Made by a program: the position numbers and the translations under genes. A DNA stretch of 64,000 bases from Providencia heimbachae ATCC 35613 (GTDB lineage Bacteria > Pseudomonadota > Gammaproteobacteria > Enterobacterales > Enterobacteriaceae). The notes beneath the pieces were generated by a model. The model searched no databases and was not told where the DNA came from. It saw only the letters and a list, made by a program, of their open reading frames with translations. The stretch lies in assembly GCF_001655055.1 (NCBI RefSeq), contig NZ_LXEW01000014.1, positions 1 to 64,000 of the forward strand, read 5' to 3'. Each line of letters opens with the position of its first letter. The first letter of the stretch is position 1. Below, piece after piece: positions 19,390 to 27,564 of the stretch.

Positions 19390-20445
19390 ATGAAAAACAT
19401 CCCTTGCACTCTAATGCGTGGCGGCACATCAAAAGGCGTGTTCTTATTAGCCGATTCACTCCCTACCGATATTAATCAACGTGATGAACTCATTTTAGCC
19501 ATTATGGGTTCTGGCCACCCTTTACAGATTGATGGTATTGGTGGTGGTAGCCCGCAAACCAGTAAAGTGGCGATTATTAGCAAATCCCTTCATCCAGATG
19601 CCGATGTTGACTATTTATTTGCTCAAGTTGCTATCACCGAACGCATCGTCGATACCGCACCAAATTGTGGCAATATACTGTGTGCCGTCGGCCCTTTTGC
19701 TATTGAGCAAGGTCTCGTGCCTATCTCGGGCAGCCAAACGACTGTACGTGTTCGCAATATCAATACCAATACTTTTGTTAATTCGACAGTACAAACGCCG
19801 AATGGGCAAGTTTGTTACGAGGGTGGTACACAAATTGCCAGCGTACCCGGTAGCGCTGCACCGATTGCGCTAACTTTTTTAAATGCTTGTGGCGCTAAAA
19901 CTGGTCAATTATTACCAACGGGTCATCCCATCGATACAATTGATGGGATTAATGTGAGTTGCATTGATATGGCTGTCCCGATTGTTTTAATTGATGCACC
20001 ACAGATGAATAAAACAGGCTATGAAACGGCTGAGCAACTTGAAGCCGATAAAGAATTTATGCAGCAACTGGAAAGTATTCGAATTAAAGCCGGTGCGGCA
20101 ATGGGACTTGGTGATGTGAGTAAAAAAGTGATCCCAAAACCGATATTAATCTCCCCTGCTATTAATGGCGGTACGATTAATGCTCGTTATTTTATGCCCC
20201 ATAAATGTCATGGCGCATTAGCAGTCACTGGCGCGATAGCTATTGCAATAAGTACTATTTTACCTGATAGCATTGCCAAGCAATATATTAGTAGTGATAT
20301 TAATATGTCGAATATATCCATAGAGCATCTAAGTGGTAATTTTGAAGTTTCGCTTAATCTACAGGGTGAATTTCCTGAAGGAATACAAGCTTCAATTATT
20401 CGTACTGCCAGAAAGCTCTTTGTGGGTGATGTCTTTGTGCCCTGA
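19390..20445 (+). CDS. ybhH: PrpF-family isomerase (YbhH / 4-oxalomesaconate tautomerase-like)
   Basis: A 351-residue member of the PrpF/AcnD-accessory family, which shifts double bonds in methylaconitate- or oxalomesaconate-like tricarboxylates. Family blocks are the N-terminal PCTLMRGGTSKG, GSGHPLQIDGIGGG near residue 45, and APNCGNILCAVGPFA near 95. I chose the ATG at 19390, with AGGAG 6 bases upstream. An earlier ATG lies inside the ERIC remnant. It pairs with ybhI, and next to citrate lyase a role with aconitate-type acids is plausible. The actual substrate is unknown. Confidence 0.82.
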   Translation: MKNIPCTLMRGGTSKGVFLLADSLPTDINQRDELILAIMGSGHPLQIDGIGGGSPQTSKVAIISKSLHPDADVDYLFAQVAITERIVDTAPNCGNILCAVGPFAIEQGLVPISGSQTTVRVRNINTNTFVNSTVQTPNGQVCYEGGTQIASVPGSAAPIALTFLNACGAKTGQLLPTGHPIDTIDGINVSCIDMAVPIVLIDAPQMNKTGYETAEQLEADKEFMQQLESIRIKAGAAMGLGDVSKKVIPKPILISPAINGGTINARYFMPHKCHGALAVTGAIAIAISTILPDSIAKQYISSDINMSNISIEHLSGNFEVSLNLQGEFPEGIQASIIRTARKLFVGDVFVP

Positions 20446-20455
20446 TTTTTTCAAA

Positions 20456-20500
20456 AAAAACAAATTAGCCTCTCTATTTACAATGAAATAAAGAGGCTAA
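20456..20500. terminator. Bidirectional terminator between ybhH and the HD-Pnk gene
   Basis: Stem TTAGCCTCT / AGAGGCTAA (20465-20500) with extra pairing inside. On the minus strand it runs into TTTGTTTTTTTTG, a strong U-tract that ends the RNA-repair operon. On the plus strand the tract is weaker. Confidence 0.75.
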
Positions 20501-20549
20501 TTATTATATAACCAACGTCATTTAAGCCGCAGGTACGCGGCTACGTTAA

Positions 20550-21686
20550 TCAAATCTCATCCCATAAAGTGACAAAGTTGCCATTGATGAAATAGGAAAC
20601 CTGATGAGCCTCGTCTGGTGTTGGTAATTCAAGTTTGGTTGCCATTCGCGCCATTACATTATCCGGCACCGCATGTTCACGCTGACGATTCTGCTGTTCC
20701 CATTGCTTGAACGGTACCTCTAAATAAATCAAATGTACTTTGGCTTGATAACGCGCAAACAGGCTAATCATCGTTTCGCGTAATGAAGCACTTAACGATG
20801 TGGCATTCCAAATAAAATCTTTTTTCGAACGCAGCAAAATTTTTGCGTGTTCTTTAGCTTGCTGAGCAACCCACCCCTGCGCATTTCTATCCGCCGGATT
20901 GATTTTATGCGTGCGCCTGATCTCATCAAGGCAGACAATTTCAGTCTGGGAATAAAACTGTTGAATGAAGTGATCTTTCCCCATTCCGGGTAAGCCACAC
21001 AACATAATGACTTCGCTCCCCTGTTCTTCAAAAGGCGCATAATCAGGGGTTCCCCGTTGATAATGAAAATAATGAAAACGCCCTGCTAATGAAGCAAAAT
21101 TTTTCGGTTGATGCCAACAACCTTGTTCACGGCAAAAAAGCTCAAATAACTCGATACGCGCCAGTAAATCCGCTTTATCATCACAAGTTCGGCCAATCGC
21201 ATCTGCTTTCGCTAACATGCACAATAAAGACATATCAACGCGTAAAGAGGCGGCAAATAGCGCCCGTTCGGGATCGGGTTTTTCCATTACCCATAATGGC
21301 AACCCGTGAAAGCGCACTAATGCAGCAATTTGCTCACGAATAACAAAAGGCGTCTCCCGTTCGCGAAAGAGAATATTTCTGACCGATAATTCCCCTTTTT
21401 TGGCATGTCCTGGAGAGCGGATCCGCCCATCCTCTTCCTTTGTCGTGCTACGCTTTTCTACATCATGCAATAATGCAGCCGTCCAAACGATATTTTTCTG
21501 TAATGAAGAAAGTTGCTGATATTCAGATAAACTTTCTAAAGCGGCCAATACCATTTGCGTGTGAATAGCCACATTACCTTCCCCGTGATGTTGGCTATCT
21601 TGGGGAACCGCTTGCATATCTCGCACAAATGTAAATTGTGCTTCTAACTGCGACCATTCACGCTTATCCGTCAATTGCCAAATCAT
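20550..21686 (-). CDS. HD-Pnk: HD-domain phosphoesterase fused to 5'-OH polynucleotide kinase
   Basis: A 378-residue predicted RNA end-healing enzyme. The N-terminal HD phosphohydrolase domain (about 1-200) has His42 in NVAIHTQM, the His74-Asp75 doublet in LLHDVEK and His94 in SPGHAKKGE. The C-terminal kinase domain begins with the P-loop GLPGMGKD (231-238), then the kinase acidic block CLDEIRR. This architecture matches HD-Pnk enzymes, which remove 2',3'-phosphates and phosphorylate 5'-OH ends. Its start overlaps the RNA ligase stop by 4 bases, so healing and sealing are coupled. Confidence 0.85.
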   Translation of the reverse strand: MIWQLTDKREWSQLEAQFTFVRDMQAVPQDSQHHGEGNVAIHTQMVLAALESLSEYQQLSSLQKNIVWTAALLHDVEKRSTTKEEDGRIRSPGHAKKGELSVRNILFRERETPFVIREQIAALVRFHGLPLWVMEKPDPERALFAASLRVDMSLLCMLAKADAIGRTCDDKADLLARIELFELFCREQGCWHQPKNFASLAGRFHYFHYQRGTPDYAPFEEQGSEVIMLCGLPGMGKDHFIQQFYSQTEIVCLDEIRRTHKINPADRNAQGWVAQQAKEHAKILLRSKKDFIWNATSLSASLRETMISLFARYQAKVHLIYLEVPFKQWEQQNRQREHAVPDNVMARMATKLELPTPDEAHQVSYFINGNFVTLWDEI

Positions 21687-22396
21687 GGGTTACCGCCTTG
21701 GCATTCAAAGGCCAATTTTGCACGCTGCCAATGACGCTTCCAATGAATATCTGTTTTTACATGATTTTTACGTACATATTTAAAAATATGTTTCATAAAA
21801 TCATCCACATGAAAACCTTGGCTATCGCGAGTAACAATACCTTCCATGCTGCAAGGATTTCCCGTATGGGTATCTCTGGCAATAAATTGGCTATCTAACG
21901 ATGCCGCAGCAATTAATGATCGAGAATATTCTTGCTCTGTTAAGTGTTTGTCGATTGAAATATCCAATTGTGGAACCGTTGGAAAATCAAACAGTGATGC
22001 ATAAAATTTCACTTCGTCCCAACTGAGCCAATGTTCACCTTGCCTCACCGCAAACACATAGAAGTAATCTTCAATATGTTGATATTCAATTGAATGAATG
22101 GCGTACAAATTTTCACCAAATAACTCAATGTCACCGAGATCATCTTTAATTAACTGCCAACGTTGGCGAATTTGCTGACTCCACGCGGATTGTGTCGGCG
22201 CGCCATGAGAGCGAGCAAAGACACCATGCCGGTTCAAGCAATTATTTTCACCATCGAGTTTTTCAGTATGAACAAGTTGTTCAATATTTTGGATGTGGGA
22301 CCACCAGTCGCTATTAATACGATCATCGCTGGTCGTGCCGGGTGAGAACGGATAGTGATACGTTCTACCGTACTTTCTTGATTGCATATTCATCAT
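21683..22396 (-). CDS. Minimal RNA ligase (Rnl-family nucleotidyltransferase)
   Basis: A 237-residue ATP-dependent RNA ligase that seals 3'-OH and 5'-PO4 RNA ends. Motif I is EKLDGEN with nucleotidylated Lys46. ELFGEN (motif III), YFYVFAV (motif IIIa), MEGIVTR (motif IV) and KYVRKN (motif V) follow. It is shorter than T4 Rnl2 and seems to lack a C-terminal specificity domain. I chose the ATG at 22396 (AGAGAAAG upstream). Longer starts to 22492 would run through the ERIC element and have no ribosome-binding site. First gene of the two-gene operon. Confidence 0.87.
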   Translation of the reverse strand: MMNMQSRKYGRTYHYPFSPGTTSDDRINSDWWSHIQNIEQLVHTEKLDGENNCLNRHGVFARSHGAPTQSAWSQQIRQRWQLIKDDLGDIELFGENLYAIHSIEYQHIEDYFYVFAVRQGEHWLSWDEVKFYASLFDFPTVPQLDISIDKHLTEQEYSRSLIAAASLDSQFIARDTHTGNPCSMEGIVTRDSQGFHVDDFMKHIFKYVRKNHVKTDIHWKRHWQRAKLAFECQGGNP

Positions 22397-22450
22397 GCTT
22401 TCTCTAAAAAAATAGAAATAACAACAATTCTTTTGCCAGAATTGCGTTCT

Positions 22451-22536
22451 TATCCTCAAAATAATTCGAGTTGTAGGTAGGCGACAAGTCAATAAGCACA
22501 GTCAACAGCGCGGTAACTTGAAGTATGACGAGGATA
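22451..22536 (+). repeat. Internally deleted ERIC element (86 bp)
   Basis: Perfect terminal repeats TATCCTC / GAGGATA and both arms are present, but about 40 bases including the central palindrome are missing (GGCGACAAG joins directly to a GCACAGTCAACAGC-type right half). It lies about 55 bases upstream of the RNA ligase start, in the promoter region of the RNA-repair pair. The rest of the gap 22397-22704 shows no gene. Confidence 0.85.
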
Positions 22537-22704
22537 AATATTGAGAAATCAAGTGCGGTATTACATATCTATTCCGAGTAACGGCCTCATGGTTATGTCT
22601 TTCTTAAGAAAAATAGCAAGAAATCATTAAATTAATGAAAATTCTAGTCGAATAGTCAAGTAAAAGGCTATCAATCTATTCCTAATTTGATATCAACAAG
22701 CATT

Positions 22705-23523
22705 TTACTCAGCGCTAATTTGGCTTTCATTTACCAAGTATTTTACAATGACTTTATTACGATACAAGCACTTATCTTGTAGTGTAATAGGTTCCTGCCC
22801 TTTGGTCGTCACTTTTTGCCAAATTTCATTATGACGATAAATAGCACCATTTTGTCGTGTAAATTTATGGTTTTGCTGGTAAATATGATATTTTTCCTCA
22901 CGCGGTGAAGAGCACAATAATTCACCTTCGAGCTGGTGCTCGGCAATATTGAATACCAATTGGAATATAGTTTGCGTTGGGTTGTAAAAGACCAGATCAA
23001 TATAATTATAAAAGATAGCCGCCCCAGAACCGAATGGCAGTACTCGCCCTTCATCAGGGAATGGGTCAAAACTGTGGTTTGCACGCTCAATGACTTGTAA
23101 TGGTGAGTGTAAAATCATCCAATGAATTAAGTTACTTAGCTGACAAATTCCCCCACCAATACCTGAACGGGCTTCACCAAACGATAATTCCATTCCTTCC
23201 ACAAAACCACGTTTTTCGCTTGGTTTTCCGACCAAAAGACAAAATGAAAAATACTCTCCCGGTGCAATAACAATACCGCTCATCGCTGCTGTTGCAATAC
23301 GTAGGTTAATCACTTTATTGTGCTGTAATCTAAGGTCGGAATCACCGAGTTTACGAATAAGCTTTGAGGTATGTTTATTATAGCGATGCGTCAACCGTTC
23401 ACTTTTGATATTTTTTGCATATTGTCTGGTTGAAAATGTCCAATACAACCAGCGAACAAAACGCTTTTGCCTTACTCTCAACCAATACAGTAACGGATGA
23501 TATGATGATAATGGCCGACGCAT
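22705..23523 (-). CDS. VanW-family protein
   Basis: A 272-residue VanW-domain protein; the biochemical role of the family is unknown. The signature is strong: ISGIVIAPGE-type lead (here MSGIVIAPGEYFSF), then SGIGGGICQLSNLIHWMILHSPL and HSFDPFPDEGRVLPFGSGA. I chose the ATG at 23523 because AAGGA lies 6 bases before it. ATGs at 23550 and 23562 are possible. No glycopeptide-resistance genes are nearby, so the name implies no resistance. A heptanucleotide repeat tract lies about 160 bases upstream. Confidence 0.82.
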   Translation of the reverse strand: MRRPLSSYHPLLYWLRVRQKRFVRWLYWTFSTRQYAKNIKSERLTHRYNKHTSKLIRKLGDSDLRLQHNKVINLRIATAAMSGIVIAPGEYFSFCLLVGKPSEKRGFVEGMELSFGEARSGIGGGICQLSNLIHWMILHSPLQVIERANHSFDPFPDEGRVLPFGSGAAIFYNYIDLVFYNPTQTIFQLVFNIAEHQLEGELLCSSPREEKYHIYQQNHKFTRQNGAIYRHNEIWQKVTTKGQEPITLQDKCLYRNKVIVKYLVNESQISAE

Positions 23524-23681
23524 GAAAGTCCTTATGAGGATATATTCCATGAATAATCCCATACTTATCCAATCATCAAAATAGTAACTGTCTGATATTT
23601 AATGTTCAACTTAGCAACTACTTCGTTTTTTCTTCCATTATATCTTAGCCGCCGCCCTTTCCATTGTAGTTTTGATTTCAG

Positions 23682-23722
23682 TTTCTATTTTTATTTTTTA
23701 TTTTTTATTTTTTATTTTTTTA
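23682..23722. repeat. Heptanucleotide tandem repeat (ATTTTTT)n
   Basis: About five tandem copies of a 7-base T-rich unit (A every seventh base) lie between the vanW-family gene and the ERIC element. Such tracts can change length by replication slippage. On the minus strand it is an A-tract array upstream of the VanW gene. Confidence 0.75.
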
Positions 23723-23733
23723 ATTCCCGAAAA

Positions 23734-23860
23734 TTTGCTCTAAGGATTTCAAGCAGCAGCTAGGCGGCAAGGGAGTTCATTTCTGGGAACATACATAAGT
23801 ATGTGACTAGAATGAATGACCGCAGCCAACAACGCTGCGGTTTGAAAGACGACGAGCAAA
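23734..23860 (+). repeat. Full-length ERIC element (127 bp)
   Basis: Exactly 127 bases with terminal repeats TTTGCTC / GAGCAAA, GCAGCAGC / GCTGCGG inner arms and the ACATACATAAGTATGTGAC centre. It ends 10 bases beyond the stop codon of the convergent citrate transporter gene. The rest of 23524-23733 holds only the heptanucleotide tract. Confidence 0.92.
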
Positions 23861-23870
23861 AACGAGGAGA

Positions 23871-25187
23871 TTAATAAAGGCCGAGAGCCCCGCCGACTGC
23901 CAGCGTAAAGAAACTAAACACCCAAATCCATCCAAACGAATAACGTAAATGTTTACCCATATCGATCCCTGCAAGCCCCATCGCTAACCATGCAGCTGGA
24001 GAAAACGGGCTGACAAATGTTCCCGCATTATTACCTATTGCCATTGCATACACCACTGCGGATGGATCAACACCTGCGGTTGCCGCTATTTGCTGAATAA
24101 TTGGCAGTAGAGCAAAGTAATAAGCATCGGTACTGGTAAAGATATCCATTGGTACGCCGAGTATACCGACGAAAATATGAATTTTGGATACCCACTCCGT
24201 TGGCAATATCGCGGTTAAATCTGTGGCGATCGATTGCAGCATTCCACCATCAGATAAAATACCCAGAAATGCCCCCGCGGCTAATATTATCGCGACCATT
24301 CCCAATGCTTGCGGTGCATGTAGTGATAACACTTTCATTTGATCTTTTGGATTAGGATAATTAACCAACAATGCGATTGATAGTGCAATCATAAACACAT
24401 ACGGTGCTGAGAGTAGACCAAATGCTAAGCAAATAACGGAAGCAATTATTAATCCACCATTAATTAATGGTTTTTTCGGTTTATGAATAACATCATTTAT
24501 TTCCGCGTTTTCATCACTGAAAGGCAATAAAGAATCCATTTGATATGGTGTTGTGCCTTTCAGCGCAGCGGCTGCAATACGGCGTTTTTCCCTAACCCCC
24601 ATAATAGTGGCAAAAGCGACAGCACCCAGCATACCGATAAGCTGCACTGGAATAAGCCCCTGCCAAAGCACTGAAGCATCAATACCTGTTACCGCAGAAG
24701 CTCTACCTAGTGGCCCGCCCCATGGCACCATATTCATGATCCCCATGCTGGTGCACATGAGTAATAGCATTAAATATGGACTCATTCCCAGTTGGCGATA
24801 CAAAGGTAACAGAGCAGGAATAATGATTAAGAATGTTGCCGCACCAGAGCCATCTAAATGCACAACGCCTGCAATTAATGTGGTCATAATACAAACAATA
24901 ATGACATTTCCTCGCGTCATCTTAACCATTAAACGAATTAGCGGATCGAAGATATGTAAATCTTTCATCAGGCTGAAGAATAGAATGGCAAACAGGAACA
25001 TGGCTGCCACTTTTGAAACTTTATTTATGCCACTTTCAAAAAAGACGGAGATTTCAGGTATAGAATAACCGGCTAATAAAGCACCAATAAATGGAATGCA
25101 GGACATTGCAATAATAGGGCTAACTTTACCCATCATTAATAAAGTCACAATTGAAAGTATGATTAAAATACCAATAATCGTTAACAC
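23871..25187 (-). CDS. CitMHS-family citrate transporter
   Basis: A 438-residue inner-membrane transporter with about twelve membrane segments, of the citrate-metal:proton symporter family (CitM/CitH of Bacillus). Recognisable blocks are VHLDGSGAATFLIIIPALLP near residue 110, NMVPWGGPLGRAS near 150, and GNNAGTFVSPFSPAAWL near 390. AAGGAAA precedes the ATG. It stands alone, but an upstream motif is shared with the citA-citC control region, so induction by citrate through CitB is plausible. Metal preference cannot be read from sequence. Confidence 0.88.
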   Translation of the reverse strand: MLTIIGILIILSIVTLLMMGKVSPIIAMSCIPFIGALLAGYSIPEISVFFESGINKVSKVAAMFLFAILFFSLMKDLHIFDPLIRLMVKMTRGNVIIVCIMTTLIAGVVHLDGSGAATFLIIIPALLPLYRQLGMSPYLMLLLMCTSMGIMNMVPWGGPLGRASAVTGIDASVLWQGLIPVQLIGMLGAVAFATIMGVREKRRIAAAALKGTTPYQMDSLLPFSDENAEINDVIHKPKKPLINGGLIIASVICLAFGLLSAPYVFMIALSIALLVNYPNPKDQMKVLSLHAPQALGMVAIILAAGAFLGILSDGGMLQSIATDLTAILPTEWVSKIHIFVGILGVPMDIFTSTDAYYFALLPIIQQIAATAGVDPSAVVYAMAIGNNAGTFVSPFSPAAWLAMGLAGIDMGKHLRYSFGWIWVFSFFTLAVGGALGLY

Positions 25188-25909
25188 ATTTATTTCCTTC
25201 TTAGAATTATATTTTTTCAGGTGAATGAATTTCTATCAAAAATTGCATACGAATATCATTGAGCGTTAATTATCACTTCAATATTTATTTAAGCTCATTG
25301 AATATCTACATATTGCTTATATAAATCTATCTACCCACATGCAAGATGAAATTTATTTTTTTGCTGCCTTAACATGCCATTTACAATTATAAAAATCATA
25401 CTTTAGAATAAAAAAATAGATTAAAACTCTATTAGAACCATTAAAACCATTGATATTTATTAACACCATTTCAATTTGGTAATTAATGTTTTAATTGCTA
25501 ACATACAGATTATCAGTCTCTAATTATTATTAATTGTACAACTATTTTAGTTTTTCTATTATTTTTTATATAAATACGTGTTCATAATAAGTGAGAGTAC
25601 AGAAATTTATACTTTTTACTGTTTTTCTCAAATTTATACATAACGACTTGCTTTTTTGTCTCATCACCAGCAAAAAAATCAGCTAAAACTGTCAATACCA
25701 CACCTTCTCACAAAAAAAATTCATCGGTATTTGTATAATGTAGGAATCATTCAAACTTATACCCATCATGATTTGAGTTACGGCTAAGCTAATGAGCGTA
25801 ATCAACAACGCTATAATTTTAAATGTGGTTGGTATATACCCAAAATAATTCGAGTTGCTTGTAGGCGCAAAGCGAAAATAACCGATGAGCATAGATAAGG
25901 AATACACCA
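25188..25909. promoter_or_regulatory. Upstream region of the CitMHS gene and the Old Yellow Enzyme gene
   Basis: 722 AT-rich bases with no gene. Two AACCATT motifs 9-10 bases apart (25435-25451) and a third similar one near 25465 resemble the repeats ahead of citC; TTAAAACCATT is identical in both places. Two ERIC pieces fill the right end. No clear promoter can be assigned by eye. Confidence 0.45.
25758..25898 (+). repeat. Two decayed ERIC pieces
   Basis: The first (about 25758-25835) has both arms but lacks the central palindrome. The second (about 25835-25898) is a left half, cut off within the central palindrome (GATGAGCATAGATAAGG). The ribosome-binding site of the next gene begins in the same bases. 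Confidence 0.75.
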
Positions 25910-27001
25910 ATGAGCCACCTCTTTTCCCCCGCATCAATTGGTCAAGTTTCACTAAAAAATAGAATTATTGTTCCCCCTATGTGCCAATATTCAGCAGTCG
26001 ATGGTATGCCTACCGCTTGGCATCATGCCCACTATATGAACCTTGCGCTATCCGGCGCAGCACTTGTGATTGTTGAAGCCAGTGCTATCACCCCTATTGG
26101 CCGCATTACCTATCAAGACCTTGGTATATGGAATGATGCACAGATGGAAGCCATCAAACAAATGCTGACGGATATCAGACAATTTTCAGATGCACGTCTA
26201 GGTATTCAAATTGCGCATGCGGGCAGAAAAGCGTCTACTGACCTACCTTGGCATGGTGGCAAAAGCCTAAGCGCGGCAGAAAAAAATGGTTGGCAAACGG
26301 TCTCTTCATCATCTCTCGCTTTTGGGCATAACCACCCGCCTCGTGAACTTAGCATTAGTGAGGTACTAGAAGTAAAACAACACTTTATTGATGCTGCGAA
26401 ACGAGCAGAAAAAGCAGGATTTGATGTCATTGAAATTCATGCGGCCCATGGTTATTTACTGCATGAATTCTTATCACCAATATCAAATAAACGGCAAGAT
26501 GAATACGGCGGTAGTTTTGTTAACCGTAGCCGCTTACTGCTGGATGTTTTTCATGAAATAAGAGAGGCGATAGATCCCAATATTGCGATTGGCGTACGTA
26601 TTTCAGCAACTGACTGGGTAGAAAATGGTTGGGATGTTCCTGAATCTATCGAACTTACCGAATCACTCGAAGAACTCGGTTGTGACTATATCCATATTTC
26701 GTCTGGAGGGCTTTCAGACAAACAACAAATACCATTAAGTCCTAATTATCAAGTTCCCCTTGCTCAAGCTATTCATGAGAACACCATGATGCCCGTTATT
26801 GCCGTAGGTTTAATTACTGACCCTCTTCAAGCAGAAGCGATTATTGCAACGCACCAAGCTGATTTTGTGGCAATTGGTCGAGGCATATTATTTGAACCAC
26901 GTTGGCCATGGCGTGCAGCGACAGTATTGAATGAACAAATTGAAGTTGCCCCACAATATTTACGCAGTGCCCCCCATCAGTTTAAAAATATGTTTAAGTA
27001 A
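25910..27001 (+). CDS. Old Yellow Enzyme-family NADH:flavin oxidoreductase (YqjM/XenA type)
   Basis: A 363-residue FMN-dependent ene-reductase with a TIM-barrel fold. It begins LFSPASIGQVSLKNRIIVPPMCQYSA, where the Cys near residue 26 is typical of the YqjM class. It also has AHAGRKAS near residue 105, HAAHGYLLHEFLSPISNKR near 180 and FVAIGRGILFEPRWP near the end. It reduces activated C=C bonds, but the natural substrate is unknown. AAGGAA lies 8 bases before the ATG and appears to derive from the adjoining ERIC fragment. A strong terminator follows. Confidence 0.92.
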   Translation: MSHLFSPASIGQVSLKNRIIVPPMCQYSAVDGMPTAWHHAHYMNLALSGAALVIVEASAITPIGRITYQDLGIWNDAQMEAIKQMLTDIRQFSDARLGIQIAHAGRKASTDLPWHGGKSLSAAEKNGWQTVSSSSLAFGHNHPPRELSISEVLEVKQHFIDAAKRAEKAGFDVIEIHAAHGYLLHEFLSPISNKRQDEYGGSFVNRSRLLLDVFHEIREAIDPNIAIGVRISATDWVENGWDVPESIELTESLEELGCDYIHISSGGLSDKQQIPLSPNYQVPLAQAIHENTMMPVIAVGLITDPLQAEAIIATHQADFVAIGRGILFEPRWPWRAATVLNEQIEVAPQYLRSAPHQFKNMFK

Positions 27002-27006
27002 AAAAT

Positions 27007-27039
27007 AAAAACCGCAGCCTTATTAAAGCTGCGGTTTTT
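27007..27039. terminator. Bidirectional terminator after the OYE gene
   Basis: A perfect 12-base stem, AAAAACCGCAGC / GCTGCGGTTTTT, with a 9-base loop. It serves both the OYE gene and the convergent lipoprotein gene. Confidence 0.9.
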
Positions 27040-27077
27040 GATCAATTCAGCCATTAAACTATCTTAGTTGATAAGTA

Positions 27078-27401
27078 TTAACGTGAACTTGTTGAGCACT
27101 GCTGAACAAATTCAATCATTGATTTTTCGAATTCAGGCTCTGCTGCTGCGCCTGATTTTTCTAATTCTGCATCCATACGTTTGAATTCTTTCAAACCATA
27201 TTTTTCAATCGTTTTATCGTAAGCACAACCACAAATTGCTTTAACAGCATTCGCTGTTTCGCCTTCAGGATTTCCAGAAGCCACTACGCAGGTGTTCACA
27301 AAATTTTCTTTGTATTCTGCAATTTCAGCTTTTTCATCGGAACAAGCCGATAATACTGCCATAGCACCCGTCATAGCTAAAATTAATGCGATCTTTTTCA
27401 T
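27078..27401 (-). CDS. Small predicted lipoprotein
   Basis: A 107-residue protein with a lipoprotein signal peptide; the lipobox is LSAC with Cys at about residue 20. The mature part is charged and helical with four further cysteines (TCVVAS, ICGCA, QQC) that could form disulfides. AGGTTT precedes the ATG. No family is recognised. It is monocistronic and ends at a shared terminator. Confidence 0.75.
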   Translation of the reverse strand: MKKIALILAMTGAMAVLSACSDEKAEIAEYKENFVNTCVVASGNPEGETANAVKAICGCAYDKTIEKYGLKEFKRMDAELEKSGAAAEPEFEKSMIEFVQQCSTSSR

Positions 27402-27564
27402 TTCAAACCTATTATTTTTCTGTTTACAGACACGATTAATCCCAATAAACGAAATAAGAACTTCATATTAAGATTAATATCCCTACCACCAATATCTTGT
27501 ATTTAATAATAGCGCCTTTGATATAAAAAATCTGCCGTCATTAACTTATTTTTATGATTAACAC

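Noticed and set aside
20550-22396. Toxin-antitoxin or CRISPR-associated HD nuclease
   Set aside because: The HD domain is fused to a polynucleotide-kinase P-loop domain and coupled to an RNA ligase, which fits RNA repair better.
22397-22492. N-terminal extension of the RNA ligase
   Set aside because: The extra residues are encoded partly by the ERIC element, are Arg/Thr/Cys-rich junk, and the ATG at 22396 has the ribosome-binding site.
22705-23523. Vancomycin resistance determinant
   Set aside because: Only a VanW domain is present; no vanH, vanA, vanX, vanS or vanR genes are nearby, and VanW alone confers no known resistance.
24553-25068. Plus-strand 171-codon open frame
   Set aside because: It lies wholly antisense to the CitMHS transporter gene and shows no family resemblance; it is a shadow frame.
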